Below are positions 1 to 8,568 of a DNA stretch of 39,784 bases, in pieces. Within the stretch, counting starts at the first letter, position 1, and each line of letters starts with the position of its first letter. The stretch is from Planctomycetota bacterium (GTDB lineage: Bacteria > Planctomycetota > Planctomycetia > Gemmatales > Gemmataceae): NCBI GenBank assembly GCA_021413735.1, contig JAIOPV010000194.1, positions 1 through 39,784 on the forward strand, written 5' to 3'. The notes beneath the pieces are model-generated. The model was not told where the DNA came from, searched no databases, and saw only the letters and a list, made by a program, of their open reading frames with translations. The translations under genes and the position numbers were made by a program.

Positions 1-1
1 C

Positions 2-265
2 TCGGGGTACGTCGGGGCGACGCTGGCGAAGACGCTCGAAACGGCGGGCTACAAGAACGTGCGTTCATCGTGGTACGAGTTCCCGTCTGACAGCATGGTG
101 ATCGAGAACATGCTGATGTTTTACGACGAGGTTCGCGGGCCGTTGGAGAGTTACGGCATCCTGTCGGCTGCGGAAAATGCCGAGCAACAGCGTCTCTTGA
201 AGACCTTGCTTCCTGGGCCGCATCCGGGTGTTTGGGGGATGTTCCAGGTTGTCTGCGAAGTGTGA
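2..265 (+). CDS. C-terminal part of a probable SAM-dependent methyltransferase
   Basis: The reading frame is open from the window edge (frame starting at base 2) to TGA at 263-265, so only about 87 C-terminal residues are seen. The segment begins SGYVGATLAKTLETAGYKN and continues with RSSWYEFPSDSMVIENML, then ends with GPHPGVWGMFQVVCEV. A beta-strand/helix followed by a terminal beta-hairpin of this kind is typical of the end of class I SAM methyltransferases, but the SAM-binding motifs would lie upstream of the window. The assignment is therefore an inference from overall look. The gene converges on the outer-membrane protein gene, with a perfect palindrome between the two stops. Confidence 0.45.
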   Translation, partial: SGYVGATLAKTLETAGYKNVRSSWYEFPSDSMVIENMLMFYDEVRGPLESYGILSAAENAEQQRLLKTLLPGPHPGVWGMFQVVCEV

Positions 266-273
266 CGAAATTA

Positions 274-320
274 CCGCTTGCGTCGTCGCACTTCAGGATG
301 AAGTGCGACGACGCAAGCGG
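274..320. repeat. Perfect 21-bp inverted repeat, REP-like type A
   Basis: Bases 274-294 are exactly complementary to 300-320, with a 5-base loop AGGAT at 295-299. It lies between two convergent stop codons (265 and 337). The ends read CCGCTTGCG...CGCAAGCGG, the same as the palindrome at 13258-13301. There is no T-run, so it is not a classical terminator, although it could end transcription or protect mRNA ends in both directions. Confidence 0.85.
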
Positions 321-336
321 CCAAATCAAATCCCTA

Positions 337-2229
337 TCAGAAGCTGTTCGGCGTCATGCCACCGGCTCGCTGACGAGCTGTGTAACCGAAGTACCAGTTC
401 AGACGAACGCCGATCTGGTAGTCGAAGGTTCGAGCGGTCTGACCCAGAAGCGGTGCTGCTGCTGCAACCGCCAGAGTCGTGTTCTGGCCAATTCGACTCG
501 TGAAGCCAGCCGTGATGTTGAACTCGTTGTAGGTGGTCACATCACCGATCAGGAAGTTGTTCGCCTGCAACAGCGTTCCCTTGCTGATGTCGCCCGCGTA
601 GTGCAGTTCGAGGAACGGAGCCACACCACGAATGCGACCGGTTTGCGACTGATAGATCCAGTAACCGAGCTGGGCATCGACCGTCATCAGCGAAGGCGAG
701 GTCAGGCTTCCGATGTTCGGGCCGGTGCCGAAGATCGTCGGATTCACCTGCACGCCGTTGCCGCCAGTGTCGAAAGTGAACCCGTACCACGCCTGGACGA
801 AGAGCTTGTCGTTCGGCGTGTAAATCGCAGCCAAGAACGGAGCCAGTTGCACTGACTTGTTGTTGATGTGAATCAACTGATTCCCAGCGCCGTCGCCAAC
901 GGCGATGTCGTCTGCGGTGGGCAGCGAGATACCCAAACCACCGGAGACGTTCATCACGCTGCCCTTGTAGAACAGCGCCTTACCGAGCAACCGGACGTTC
1001 CCGAATTCGGTGCCCAACTGCTCGCCGTTGAGTGCCGAGTTGCTGCTCAATGTGCTCGCGAATGGAACCCGCACTTCAAACGACATGCGGCCCTGGAGCA
1101 ACGTCTTTTCAAACCCGAACTGGTACCGGTTCACCGGCAACCCACCCGTCCCCAGCGGAACGTTGTTGAAGTAGTCGTAGGTGAAGATGACACGGTCACG
1201 CGGGAACGGGCTGTTGTCTTCCGACACCTTGAGCAAGCCCACCACGCCACCGGCACCAGGCGTCGGCACCGAGTAGCGAATGTTCGTTGCTTGCGAGGTC
1301 GAGACGGTATCGCTGATCGTGGATGTGTAGACGATCTGGTTCCCGTTGAACACGGCCGTGACTGGCCCGAATGTAATCGAGTTGAGCGTGGCCTGCGGGT
1401 TCGCGGCCTTCTCGGTGGCCGCTGCGAGTGCGAACCCAGGCGTGCCAGGCGCGAACCGCGTCGAGAGTTCGTTCACGATGCGTGCAGAGTTCGGGGAGTT
1501 GTTGATCGGCACACCAACGGCCACGACCTGCTCGTGAATCGGCGAACCGTTCAGGATGAACGGAACCGTTTGCGTGAAGCCCGAAACACCGATGACCGCA
1601 GGGGCAGGGGTCTGGATCGTTAGTTGCCCCGGAAGCGGAGGGATCGGGGGAGTCGGGACCGCCGTGACCGATCCGATTCGTCCGGTCAGGATGCCCGGCA
1701 TCGTCCTGCTAACCACACCTGGCAGCGAGATGATGCTGGCTTTCGCGCCGAACAAATCCCCGAACATATTCGGCGAGTTCGTCTGCGCTGCATCCGTGCC
1801 GCCGCGGTCCGCCTGGAACGACGTGTTGTTGTTTGCCCCGGCTCCGGCTCCAGGCATCGCTGGATTTGGATTCGGATTTGGATTGGGGTTCGGGTTCGGA
1901 TTGGGGTTCGCATACGGATACGGATACGGATACGGGCTCGGCTGTGGTGGACACGGGAAGTACGGGTTCGGACGGCCCCACTGTGAGGGTGCGGCGAACC
2001 GAGGCGGGTTGGCACCCGCTTGCATAAACTCTCGGCCACTGGGAACATTGACGACGGGCACGGCAGCTTCGTTCCCAGCGGCGGGGGCGACCGCGATGGG
2101 TGGTGCCATGTCGCCAGCGGGGGCGACCGCTGGCACTGGTGTGGGCATCGGTTCAGCAGCGCTGACAAGGGGTTGGGCAACCCCTAACCCGAACGTTGTG
2201 GCGATCCAGACTTTCCAGGTCCGCTTCAT
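337..2229 (-). CDS. Secreted Pro/Asn-repeat protein with probable outer-membrane beta-barrel
   Basis: Protein of 630 residues from ATG at 2229. This start has GGGAGGGA a few bases upstream and puts a normal signal peptide first (MKRTWKVWIATTFGLG, then small residues to VSAAEP). A longer frame with nine extra residues exists but lacks these signals. Residues about 30-140 are low complexity: Ala/Pro-rich, then PYPYPYPY, then a run of NP dipeptides, ending in AMPGAGAGANNN. The C-terminal half alternates polar and aromatic or hydrophobic residues, as in beta strands (QFGFEKTLLQGRMSFEVRVP, VRLLGKALFYKG, LFVQAWYGFTFDTGG, VRLNWYFGY), and resembles planctomycete transporter-like outer-membrane barrels. 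No specific family is recognised. It is probably exported and anchored in the outer membrane; the repeat may span the cell wall or act as a linker. Confidence 0.75.
   Translation of the reverse strand: MKRTWKVWIATTFGLGVAQPLVSAAEPMPTPVPAVAPAGDMAPPIAVAPAAGNEAAVPVVNVPSGREFMQAGANPPRFAAPSQWGRPNPYFPCPPQPSPYPYPYPYANPNPNPNPNPNPNPNPAMPGAGAGANNNTSFQADRGGTDAAQTNSPNMFGDLFGAKASIISLPGVVSRTMPGILTGRIGSVTAVPTPPIPPLPGQLTIQTPAPAVIGVSGFTQTVPFILNGSPIHEQVVAVGVPINNSPNSARIVNELSTRFAPGTPGFALAAATEKAANPQATLNSITFGPVTAVFNGNQIVYTSTISDTVSTSQATNIRYSVPTPGAGGVVGLLKVSEDNSPFPRDRVIFTYDYFNNVPLGTGGLPVNRYQFGFEKTLLQGRMSFEVRVPFASTLSSNSALNGEQLGTEFGNVRLLGKALFYKGSVMNVSGGLGISLPTADDIAVGDGAGNQLIHINNKSVQLAPFLAAIYTPNDKLFVQAWYGFTFDTGGNGVQVNPTIFGTGPNIGSLTSPSLMTVDAQLGYWIYQSQTGRIRGVAPFLELHYAGDISKGTLLQANNFLIGDVTTYNEFNITAGFTSRIGQNTTLAVAAAAPLLGQTARTFDYQIGVRLNWYFGYTARQRAGGMTPNSF
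1858..1935. repeat. Degenerate hexamer tandem repeat inside the outer-membrane protein gene
   Basis: On the plus strand the units are variants of GGATTC/GGGTTC/GGATTG (to about 1908), then four near-identical CATACG/GATACG units (about 1908-1935). On the coding strand these give the Asn-Pro run and the Tyr-Pro run. Unit length is six, so changes in copy number would keep the reading frame. Confidence 0.7.
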
Positions 2230-2841
2230 CGGGAATCCCTCCCTGTTTACCGACACTGCCGTCCTTGGCGTGTCGGTTTGATCTATTCACATTCGTTATC
2301 GTGCCGCATTGCTGTTAGATTCAGCAAAACTCCCAAAGCCCCACGGTCCGGCTCGTCCGACTTGGCGGGTTGTTCCGGTGGAGGGGGTACGATAAGAATT
2401 CCGGGACGTTTCTCATTGGTTCCGGGCGATATGCACACCCATCCCCGGAACCATGTCACCTGTCCGGAAGAATTAGTATTAGAATATTTCTCGCCAGGCT
2501 ATCTGTCGCACATCCCATTCGTGCCAAAGATGTTATGGAGATGAGTGACAAACATGATGAACTTGCGGATCGGTTTTCACCACTCCGGAACCAAACGCAA
2601 CCTGTCCGGAAGCACGGGGCGATTCGTGCCGCTGTTGTTACAAATGGCACGAACGCGGAATGCGATCATGAGGCGATCTTGGACGTGATTCGGTATCCCG
2701 ATGCGAAAGTGGTGAAGGCTAGGGGGAAGTGAACGAGGGTTACTCGTTGAACCCGTCTGGCGTGAGTCGATGGGTATGCGGAGTTGTTGGAAACGCGGTG
2801 GCTGCAACTGGCAACGCAGTGAACCCCGCGCTTGGCCAAAC
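2230..2841. other. Intergenic stretch with no convincing gene
   Basis: About 600 bases upstream of the outer-membrane protein gene. It should hold that gene's promoter, but I see no clear -35/-10 pair. A short plus-strand frame at 2541-2732 (starts MSDKHDELADRFSPLRN, 63 codons, GGAG directly before ATG) cannot be supported further. The phrase ACCTGTCCGGAAG occurs twice (about 2458 and 2600), perhaps a small repeat or binding site. Confidence 0.4.
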
Positions 2842-3030
2842 TCACCCGGCACGGCGAACTGGTGTTGGCAGCAGCGGAATCAGTCTGCTCAGTTCTTCCA
2901 ACTTCGCTTGCCGCACGCTCGGCCATTTGTTCGGGTCAATCTCATTGCGGTAGATCATGGTCGCTTCCATCGTGTTGCTGGCGTACACGAGCCACTTGTT
3001 TTCCACGACATACGGCATCTGTTCGTTCAT
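2842..3030 (-). CDS. Small protein of unknown function
   Basis: Frame of 62 residues from ATG at 3030, preceded by GGGAAAGGGCAGATC, which offers an AGGG ribosome site. The protein starts MNEQMPYVVENKWLVYASN and goes on with residues of normal composition (EATMIYRNEIDPNKWPSVRQ, then a Leu-rich helix and PTPVRRAG). The upstream part of the same open frame (to 3279) has an unnatural composition and no signals, so it is left out. It runs divergently from the caspase gene, 247 bases away. No family is recognised; it could also be the remains of a longer gene. Confidence 0.4.
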   Translation of the reverse strand: MNEQMPYVVENKWLVYASNTMEATMIYRNEIDPNKWPSVRQAKLEELSRLIPLLPTPVRRAG

Positions 3031-3277
3031 GATCTGCCCTTTCCCTGGCATGGGTCTCGGCGCTCGGTCAACAATCATGGGCTGTAATGCGGTGCGATAC
3101 CGTCGGGTGTCCGCGTCTTCAAGGTGAACCGTGTCCGGATCACTCTGAAGATCTGCATGATGTGGTAGGCGGGTGACACGGTTCTTTCGTGATCCACCGT
3201 CGCTGGTAACGCTCTTGGAACACATCTTGCCCAATGTTACAATCGTTGGAACTTCACGTCCTTCGTCGGGGTTGGTC

Positions 3278-6200
3278 ATGTTCCCGAAACATCAAGCCGT
3301 CTGGTGTGTCGCGGTCGCAAGCTGCTTGTTCGCAAGCACACCCGCTTCTGCTCAGCAGGTCACACGGCTCGCCAACGACGAACCCGAAATCCGTTTCCGC
3401 GCCGACGGGCGTGCCGGCGTGTGCGATGTCCTCGCGTTCACGGCCGACGGTGCCGCTCTCCTCGCTGTCGGCGAAGATAAGGTGATCCATCGCTGGTCGG
3501 TCGCACCCGACAAACTGCGACCCGCACGGCCCCTGTACTGGAACACCTTCCGCGAACAGCGAGGCGCGATCTACGCCCTCGCATTCTCCGCCGACCGCGA
3601 GAACCCTCTGGTCGCCATCGCTGGCAACGGGAAACTTAACGCCGACGTCGCGATCTTCAATCTGCGTTCCGGGGAGCTCCTCGGTGCGGTTTCCGCGCTG
3701 GCAGATAACCCCGGCGAATATGTTCGAGCTGGCGGAGTTGTGTGGTCGTTGGCGTTTCACCCAACCGGGAAAGAACTGGCTATCGGCGACACGTTCGGCA
3801 ACGTGTGGGTTTCTCCTCTCATTGATGGAAAGCCAGTCACAGCGAAAACGACGCGGGTTGTTGGAGGAACGGCGGAAGCCACATACGGACGGCGTGTCGT
3901 GTGGGTCGGTTACCTTCCCGATGGCAAACTTGCTTACGCGAAACGGGACGGAGGCGTGTACGCCGTTGGGAAACTGGAGCCGCTGTTCCGCTGGGGTGGC
4001 GAGGTCGAGTATGTGGTCGGGAGTGCGGATGGTCGTCGGCTTGCGGCACAGCAGGCGAAAGCCAACGCTGGCGAAGGTTCGGTTGTGAAAGTTCGCACGC
4101 TTCCCGACGGCACCGGCGAGCGAATCGTTCACTTCCCGAATACGCACTATCCCGCCCGGATCGCTCTTGATGCAACCGGAAATCGCGTCGCGGTCGGACT
4201 GCTTGAAGCCAAACCCAATGAGCGGGGCGAACCGCTGTTGAAGCCGTTCGTGGTCGAACTCCCCGGCGAAGTCAAAATCTACGACCTCCACGCTGAGACG
4301 CCGAAACTCGTCGCGTCTCTCCCGGTCGATCACCGACCAGACGCGATGGCGTTCCACCCAGATGGCAAACGATTCGCCACGGCCGATTCGCTCGATCACG
4401 GAACCACGCTGTGGGCCATCGAGAACAACACGCTCCGCAAACTCGACCGCGACGTGAATGCTGGTCGGTCGCTGTGGGCTGTCGGCATGACCGCAGACGG
4501 CAAACACCTCTGTTTCAAGGATAAACGCAACCCAGACCCGCAGGATCCGAATGAGCGAGCCGACCCGAAAGCACCGTGGATCACGTTCGATCTCGACACC
4601 GAACCGCGGGGCTGGGGCGTGGCTCAGACGCCAGTGCCGCCCGTGAAGACACTCGGCGGATGGTCAGTTGCATTCATCGGCAAGGACCAGATTCGCAACG
4701 AGTACCAGTGGTACGCTGTCTACGAGGGACAGCACTTCGCACTGCCGATGAACGCGCTCCAAGATGATCGGCCGCGTTGCTTCACCTTCCTGCCCGCTGG
4801 CGAAGGTGCGAAGCCGGGAACCGTTCGCCTCGCGGTTGGTCATGCCTGGGGTGCGAGCGTCTTCGATCTCGTTCCCGTATCGGGGGTCAAACGGATTCGC
4901 CGACTCAACGGACACGCCGGGAATGTCACGGCCATCGCGCCGGCGTTTGGTGGCAAGGGACTCGTGACGTGCGGGCGGGATCAGACCATCGCGATCTGGA
5001 ATCTCGCTGACTTCGCATCGGAACCGTTGCTCGGGGCGTCCTTCGCAGTGGATGGCAATAAGGTTGTGGTGAAGGCGGTCGATCTGGGAAGCCCGGCGCA
5101 GGAAGCAGGGTTATCCGTTGGCGACGAGGTGTTGAGCTATCACCGTGGCGACAGCACCACCGCGGTGCCAAAGGAGCGATGGCTCACGGAGTTTCGCAAC
5201 ATCGAGCCGATGCGCGAGATGCTGTGGTCTGTGAAGCCGATCAACAGTGCCCCTGGTGACACGAAACAATACGGCTCGAAGACTTCACTTCTGCATCGCC
5301 CGGCAGCGAGATTCTTGCCGCTCGCGAACAACGAATGGGTGCTCTACAGCTATCGTCAGTGCTACTACGACTGCTCCGCCAACGGCGACAGCTACATCGA
5401 ATGGCTTGTCTCAAAAGACCGGGCTAACAAACGGCCCGATGTCTTCGGCGTCGAGCAGTTCCGCAAGTTCCTGAACAAGCCCGAGAAGCTCACGGACGTC
5501 ATTACCAAACTGATTCGCGAGCCCGCCAAGCCGTTGCTTCCCGATTTGTTCCCACCGACGGTCACGCTCAAAACCGATCTGCAAAAAGTCGCTGCGGGGC
5601 AGGACGTGAAAGTCACCGTGACGGTCGTTCCCGGAGCGCGACAAGACGGCAAAGTGAACGCCGTCACGCGAGTTGAGTTGTGGCTGAACGGGCACCATCG
5701 CGTCGGTCTGGATACGCTTCAGGGCAAGAAATTCGAGGTCGGCGTTCCGTTCGATGTGACGTTCACCGTGCAGAACAAATCGCTGATGTCGGGCGACAAC
5801 AAGCTCAACGCCGTTGGGGTCGGGTTCGACGATCCGGGCAACGGTTCGGGCTCGGGTGTCAGCGCTCCGGTGCGATTCGTGGCTGCCGTGGATCGACCCA
5901 CGCGGCGGCTGTTCGTGATTGCGGCGGGCATTCGCTTCTACGAGAAAGCAACCGATGCGCTCGGCCGCGACATGGACTTGCCCGGAGCCAGTCGCGACGC
6001 GGCCCGCATGATGCAGATTTGGTCGCAGGTTCAGCAATTCGGCGGGTACGCCACGGAAGGGGCACCGAAAGCCGTGCTGCTGCTGAACGAGAACGTCACC
6101 AAGGAACGGTTGCTCAAGGAGATCAAACAGGTCGGGGAAATCGCTCGCCCAGATGATGTGCTTGTGTTATGCCTCGCGGGGCACGGCGCGATGTTCTCGG

Positions 6201-6799
6201 CAGAAGCGAAAGCCGCCGAGGGAACGCCCAAAGACTGGTACTACATCATTCCACGAACGGACGAGAAATCGGTTCTCTCGGCGGCCGATTACCGCAACCC
6301 CGACAAGTTCCGCAACGCCTTCATCCGCGACTCGGAACTCGCCGAAGTGCTCGTGAATCTCGACTGTCAACCGCTGGTCTTCCTCGACTGCTGTCACTCG
6401 GGAGCTGCGAGCGCGAAGGTCGGCGAGCGCGCCTTGACCCGCAACAGCACGCGCGGCTTCTCGCAGAATGGATTTGGCCCCGTGGTTGTGGCCGCGTGTG
6501 CGCCGCACCAGCTTTCGTGGGAAACCGGCGACACCGTGCAGACTCGCGGTGGCCTGTTCAGCCGGAGCGTCGCATTAACGCTGGGGGAACAGTTTTCAGA
6601 GGCCGACAAGAACAAAGACGGGGCACTCAGCGTTCAGGAGTTCTTCCTGGCTGTGCAAGTCGGGACCGAGAAGGGGGCTTCCGCGATTGTGGACGATCTC
6701 GGAAAGCCCGTGCAGCAGACGCCGCAGATCAGTCCGTTACCCGACCGACTGAGCGATCTCGTGCTCAGCAAGCAAGCTGTTGTGAAGCCGAAAAAGTGA
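3278..6799 (+). CDS. Secreted WD40-PDZ-caspase (peptidase C14) protein with EF-hand
   Basis: Protein of 1173 residues from ATG at 3278. An in-frame start at 3173 is rejected because 3278 places a clean signal peptide first (cleavage after ASA at about residue 25). Residues about 40-580 form beta-propeller-like WD40 repeats, the last reading HAGNVTAIAPAF...GRDQTIAIWNL. Residues about 585-670 are PDZ-like (VDLGSPAQEAGLSVGDEVLS). From about 880 there is a caspase-like domain: RRLFVIAAGIRFY, then LAGHGAM with His969 and FLDCCHSG with Cys1039 as the expected catalytic pair. Residues 1109-1121 match an EF-hand calcium loop (DKNKDGALSVQEF). It is probably a calcium-responsive cysteine peptidase outside the cytoplasm, with the propeller as sensor or substrate binder. 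It is first in a same-strand series with the genes at 6921 and 8569. Confidence 0.85.
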   Translation: MFPKHQAVWCVAVASCLFASTPASAQQVTRLANDEPEIRFRADGRAGVCDVLAFTADGAALLAVGEDKVIHRWSVAPDKLRPARPLYWNTFREQRGAIYALAFSADRENPLVAIAGNGKLNADVAIFNLRSGELLGAVSALADNPGEYVRAGGVVWSLAFHPTGKELAIGDTFGNVWVSPLIDGKPVTAKTTRVVGGTAEATYGRRVVWVGYLPDGKLAYAKRDGGVYAVGKLEPLFRWGGEVEYVVGSADGRRLAAQQAKANAGEGSVVKVRTLPDGTGERIVHFPNTHYPARIALDATGNRVAVGLLEAKPNERGEPLLKPFVVELPGEVKIYDLHAETPKLVASLPVDHRPDAMAFHPDGKRFATADSLDHGTTLWAIENNTLRKLDRDVNAGRSLWAVGMTADGKHLCFKDKRNPDPQDPNERADPKAPWITFDLDTEPRGWGVAQTPVPPVKTLGGWSVAFIGKDQIRNEYQWYAVYEGQHFALPMNALQDDRPRCFTFLPAGEGAKPGTVRLAVGHAWGASVFDLVPVSGVKRIRRLNGHAGNVTAIAPAFGGKGLVTCGRDQTIAIWNLADFASEPLLGASFAVDGNKVVVKAVDLGSPAQEAGLSVGDEVLSYHRGDSTTAVPKERWLTEFRNIEPMREMLWSVKPINSAPGDTKQYGSKTSLLHRPAARFLPLANNEWVLYSYRQCYYDCSANGDSYIEWLVSKDRANKRPDVFGVEQFRKFLNKPEKLTDVITKLIREPAKPLLPDLFPPTVTLKTDLQKVAAGQDVKVTVTVVPGARQDGKVNAVTRVELWLNGHHRVGLDTLQGKKFEVGVPFDVTFTVQNKSLMSGDNKLNAVGVGFDDPGNGSGSGVSAPVRFVAAVDRPTRRLFVIAAGIRFYEKATDALGRDMDLPGASRDAARMMQIWSQVQQFGGYATEGAPKAVLLLNENVTKERLLKEIKQVGEIARPDDVLVLCLAGHGAMFSAEAKAAEGTPKDWYYIIPRTDEKSVLSAADYRNPDKFRNAFIRDSELAEVLVNLDCQPLVFLDCCHSGAASAKVGERALTRNSTRGFSQNGFGPVVVAACAPHQLSWETGDTVQTRGGLFSRSVALTLGEQFSEADKNKDGALSVQEFFLAVQVGTEKGASAIVDDLGKPVQQTPQISPLPDRLSDLVLSKQAVVKPKK

Positions 6800-6920
6800 C
6801 TCGAAACAACGAAATGTTGTCCGCTTTTCAGGCGGAGTTTCGCATTACCAATGTAAACTGAACGATGATTGGTGGGTTCGCATCGCCACCAACCCACATA
6901 ATCCAGACGAGGAGCAGATC

Positions 6921-8477
6921 ATGTTGAAGGCCGCTTTCCGGCGTACCCACCTCGGGGTGTTCGCCCTCAGTTTCGCTGCCGTGTTCGCAGGAGCCTCCCC
7001 CGCTCGCGCCGATCAAATCGACCGCGTCATGGTCGAGGATGCGGGAGCGATTGCGAAGGCTGTCCACGGCTTGAAGGCGAAGAATGTGGCGGTGCTGCGG
7101 TTCCAGGTGAAAATGGGCGATAGCCTGCCGACCTTCAAGTGTGGCACGGAAGGTGCGGAGATGGTACATCGGCTTGAGAATCTGCTCGTGCTGAGTCTCG
7201 ATCCGAAAAGCCCGGACTACACGATCCTGACGAAAGCCGGTGAAGCGGCTTCAGCGCTGGCCAAGGCTGCCAAAACGCCGATCGACTGGACCACCTCCGA
7301 CGGCCGCAAGAAGCTCTTCGAGGTGAAACTGCCGGTGTGTTGGGACGACAAGGACACTCGGAGCCCTGATGCATTCGTGACAGGCACCGTGATCGTGTCG
7401 AAGAACTTGCAGGAAGTGAAGATCGAACTGACGGCGTTCGCGAAGTCCGACCCGGCGAGCCTGAAGAAGCTCGGCACGCTGGCCGGAGCAATGGCCAACA
7501 AGGGGATCTGGACAGACCGTTCGATGCTTGCGAGCCTTGGCCAGACCTACACGACGAGCCGCGATCTGAAGACCACCGGAAAGGCTCGGGACTTCTTCGC
7601 AGCAGATGAAGCCGCAGCCGCCGATGCCGCCGCTCGCGACAACATGGCGATGGCACCAACGGCTGACCCCACGAGCGGCCTTGCGAACTTGGCCGGTCCG
7701 GTTTCGTTCAAGATCAAACTCGATGGCGAGGTGGCTCCGATTCAGTCCGACGGCGGCAACAGTGGCAACTTCAAGGTCTCTGGCAAGCTGCCCAACAGTG
7801 GTGTTGCCGGTCAGAAGGTGACGTTCACGCTGGTGAACAACCACACGGAGAAACTCGCCGTGCTGCTGTGTCTGAATGGTCGGAACACGATCGCTCTCGA
7901 TGGCGAGACCCTCGACAGCCTCGATAAACCACGCTCGAAGTTCCGGATGTATGTGCTTGAACCGAAAGTGGTCTACGAGATCAAGGGCTTCCTGAAAGAC
8001 GACAAAGGCACGATCGGCGAAATTGTGGTGTCCCCGGATGACGAGTCTTCTGCATTGTACGATCAGATGAACTCCGAAACGCGTGGCAAGATTCAGATGT
8101 TCGTGTATGGCCCGGCTCCTGTCCGAACGCCGGACATCACCGGGGGAACCGCAGCCGAGACGACCCCAGTCGGCGACGATCCGGAAACCGCGTTCGACAA
8201 CGCCTTTGCAGCGAGCGGACTGGCGACGGCGGAGAAGAATCTTGGGAAGTCGCGGAGCCTTGCCGCCGCTCAGAAGAGCCTGGAAGCCCGGACGAAACTT
8301 ACGGTGGCGAACGGAAAGATCAGCCCCGATCCGAAACTGGCTCGTGGACGCAGCCGAGGGCTGTTCATCGAGTCGAAGGAACCGCCAAAGGTGGCCGGTG
8401 GTGCCGTTCAGGTTGTTCAGTTCAATTATGACGAGCAACCGCTGGATAGTGTGGTAATTAATTACTATGCCAAGTAA
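6921..8477 (+). CDS. Secreted protein of unknown function between two caspase-like genes
   Basis: Protein of 518 residues; ATG at 6921 follows GAGGAGCAGATC, a strong ribosome site. A signal peptide ends at ARA (about residue 30). The first 120 residues (KNVAVLRFQVKMGD, EMVHRLENLLVLSL) recall the strand-helix opening of CsgG-like or penicillin-binding-protein-activator proteins; that likeness is only an impression. Residues about 225-250 are Ala/Asp-rich. The middle (VSFKIKLDGEVAPIQ, GQKVTFTLVNNHTEKLAVLLCLNG) looks like an immunoglobulin-like beta domain. The C-terminus (VQVVQFNYDEQPLDSVVINYY) is beta-rich. It lies 121 bases after the large caspase gene and 91 before the second one, so it is probably co-transcribed and may be a partner, regulator or substrate. 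Confidence 0.75.
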   Translation: MLKAAFRRTHLGVFALSFAAVFAGASPARADQIDRVMVEDAGAIAKAVHGLKAKNVAVLRFQVKMGDSLPTFKCGTEGAEMVHRLENLLVLSLDPKSPDYTILTKAGEAASALAKAAKTPIDWTTSDGRKKLFEVKLPVCWDDKDTRSPDAFVTGTVIVSKNLQEVKIELTAFAKSDPASLKKLGTLAGAMANKGIWTDRSMLASLGQTYTTSRDLKTTGKARDFFAADEAAAADAAARDNMAMAPTADPTSGLANLAGPVSFKIKLDGEVAPIQSDGGNSGNFKVSGKLPNSGVAGQKVTFTLVNNHTEKLAVLLCLNGRNTIALDGETLDSLDKPRSKFRMYVLEPKVVYEIKGFLKDDKGTIGEIVVSPDDESSALYDQMNSETRGKIQMFVYGPAPVRTPDITGGTAAETTPVGDDPETAFDNAFAASGLATAEKNLGKSRSLAAAQKSLEARTKLTVANGKISPDPKLARGRSRGLFIESKEPPKVAGGAVQVVQFNYDEQPLDSVVINYYAK

Positions 8478-8568
8478 CCGCCAATCAGTTCGGTAATCCG
8501 TTCGATCCCACGCGGCTGAGAAACTCCAGCCGTTCGGGTCGTTTCGGATGAAGACATAAAGGCAATCC

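Noticed and set aside
1858-1935. CRISPR-like array
   Set aside because: Units are six bases without spacers and lie inside a coding frame.
3254-4507. Long minus-strand open frame inside the large caspase gene
   Set aside because: Arg/His/Val-rich composition without domains, exactly antisense to a well-supported gene; a product of high-GC codon use.
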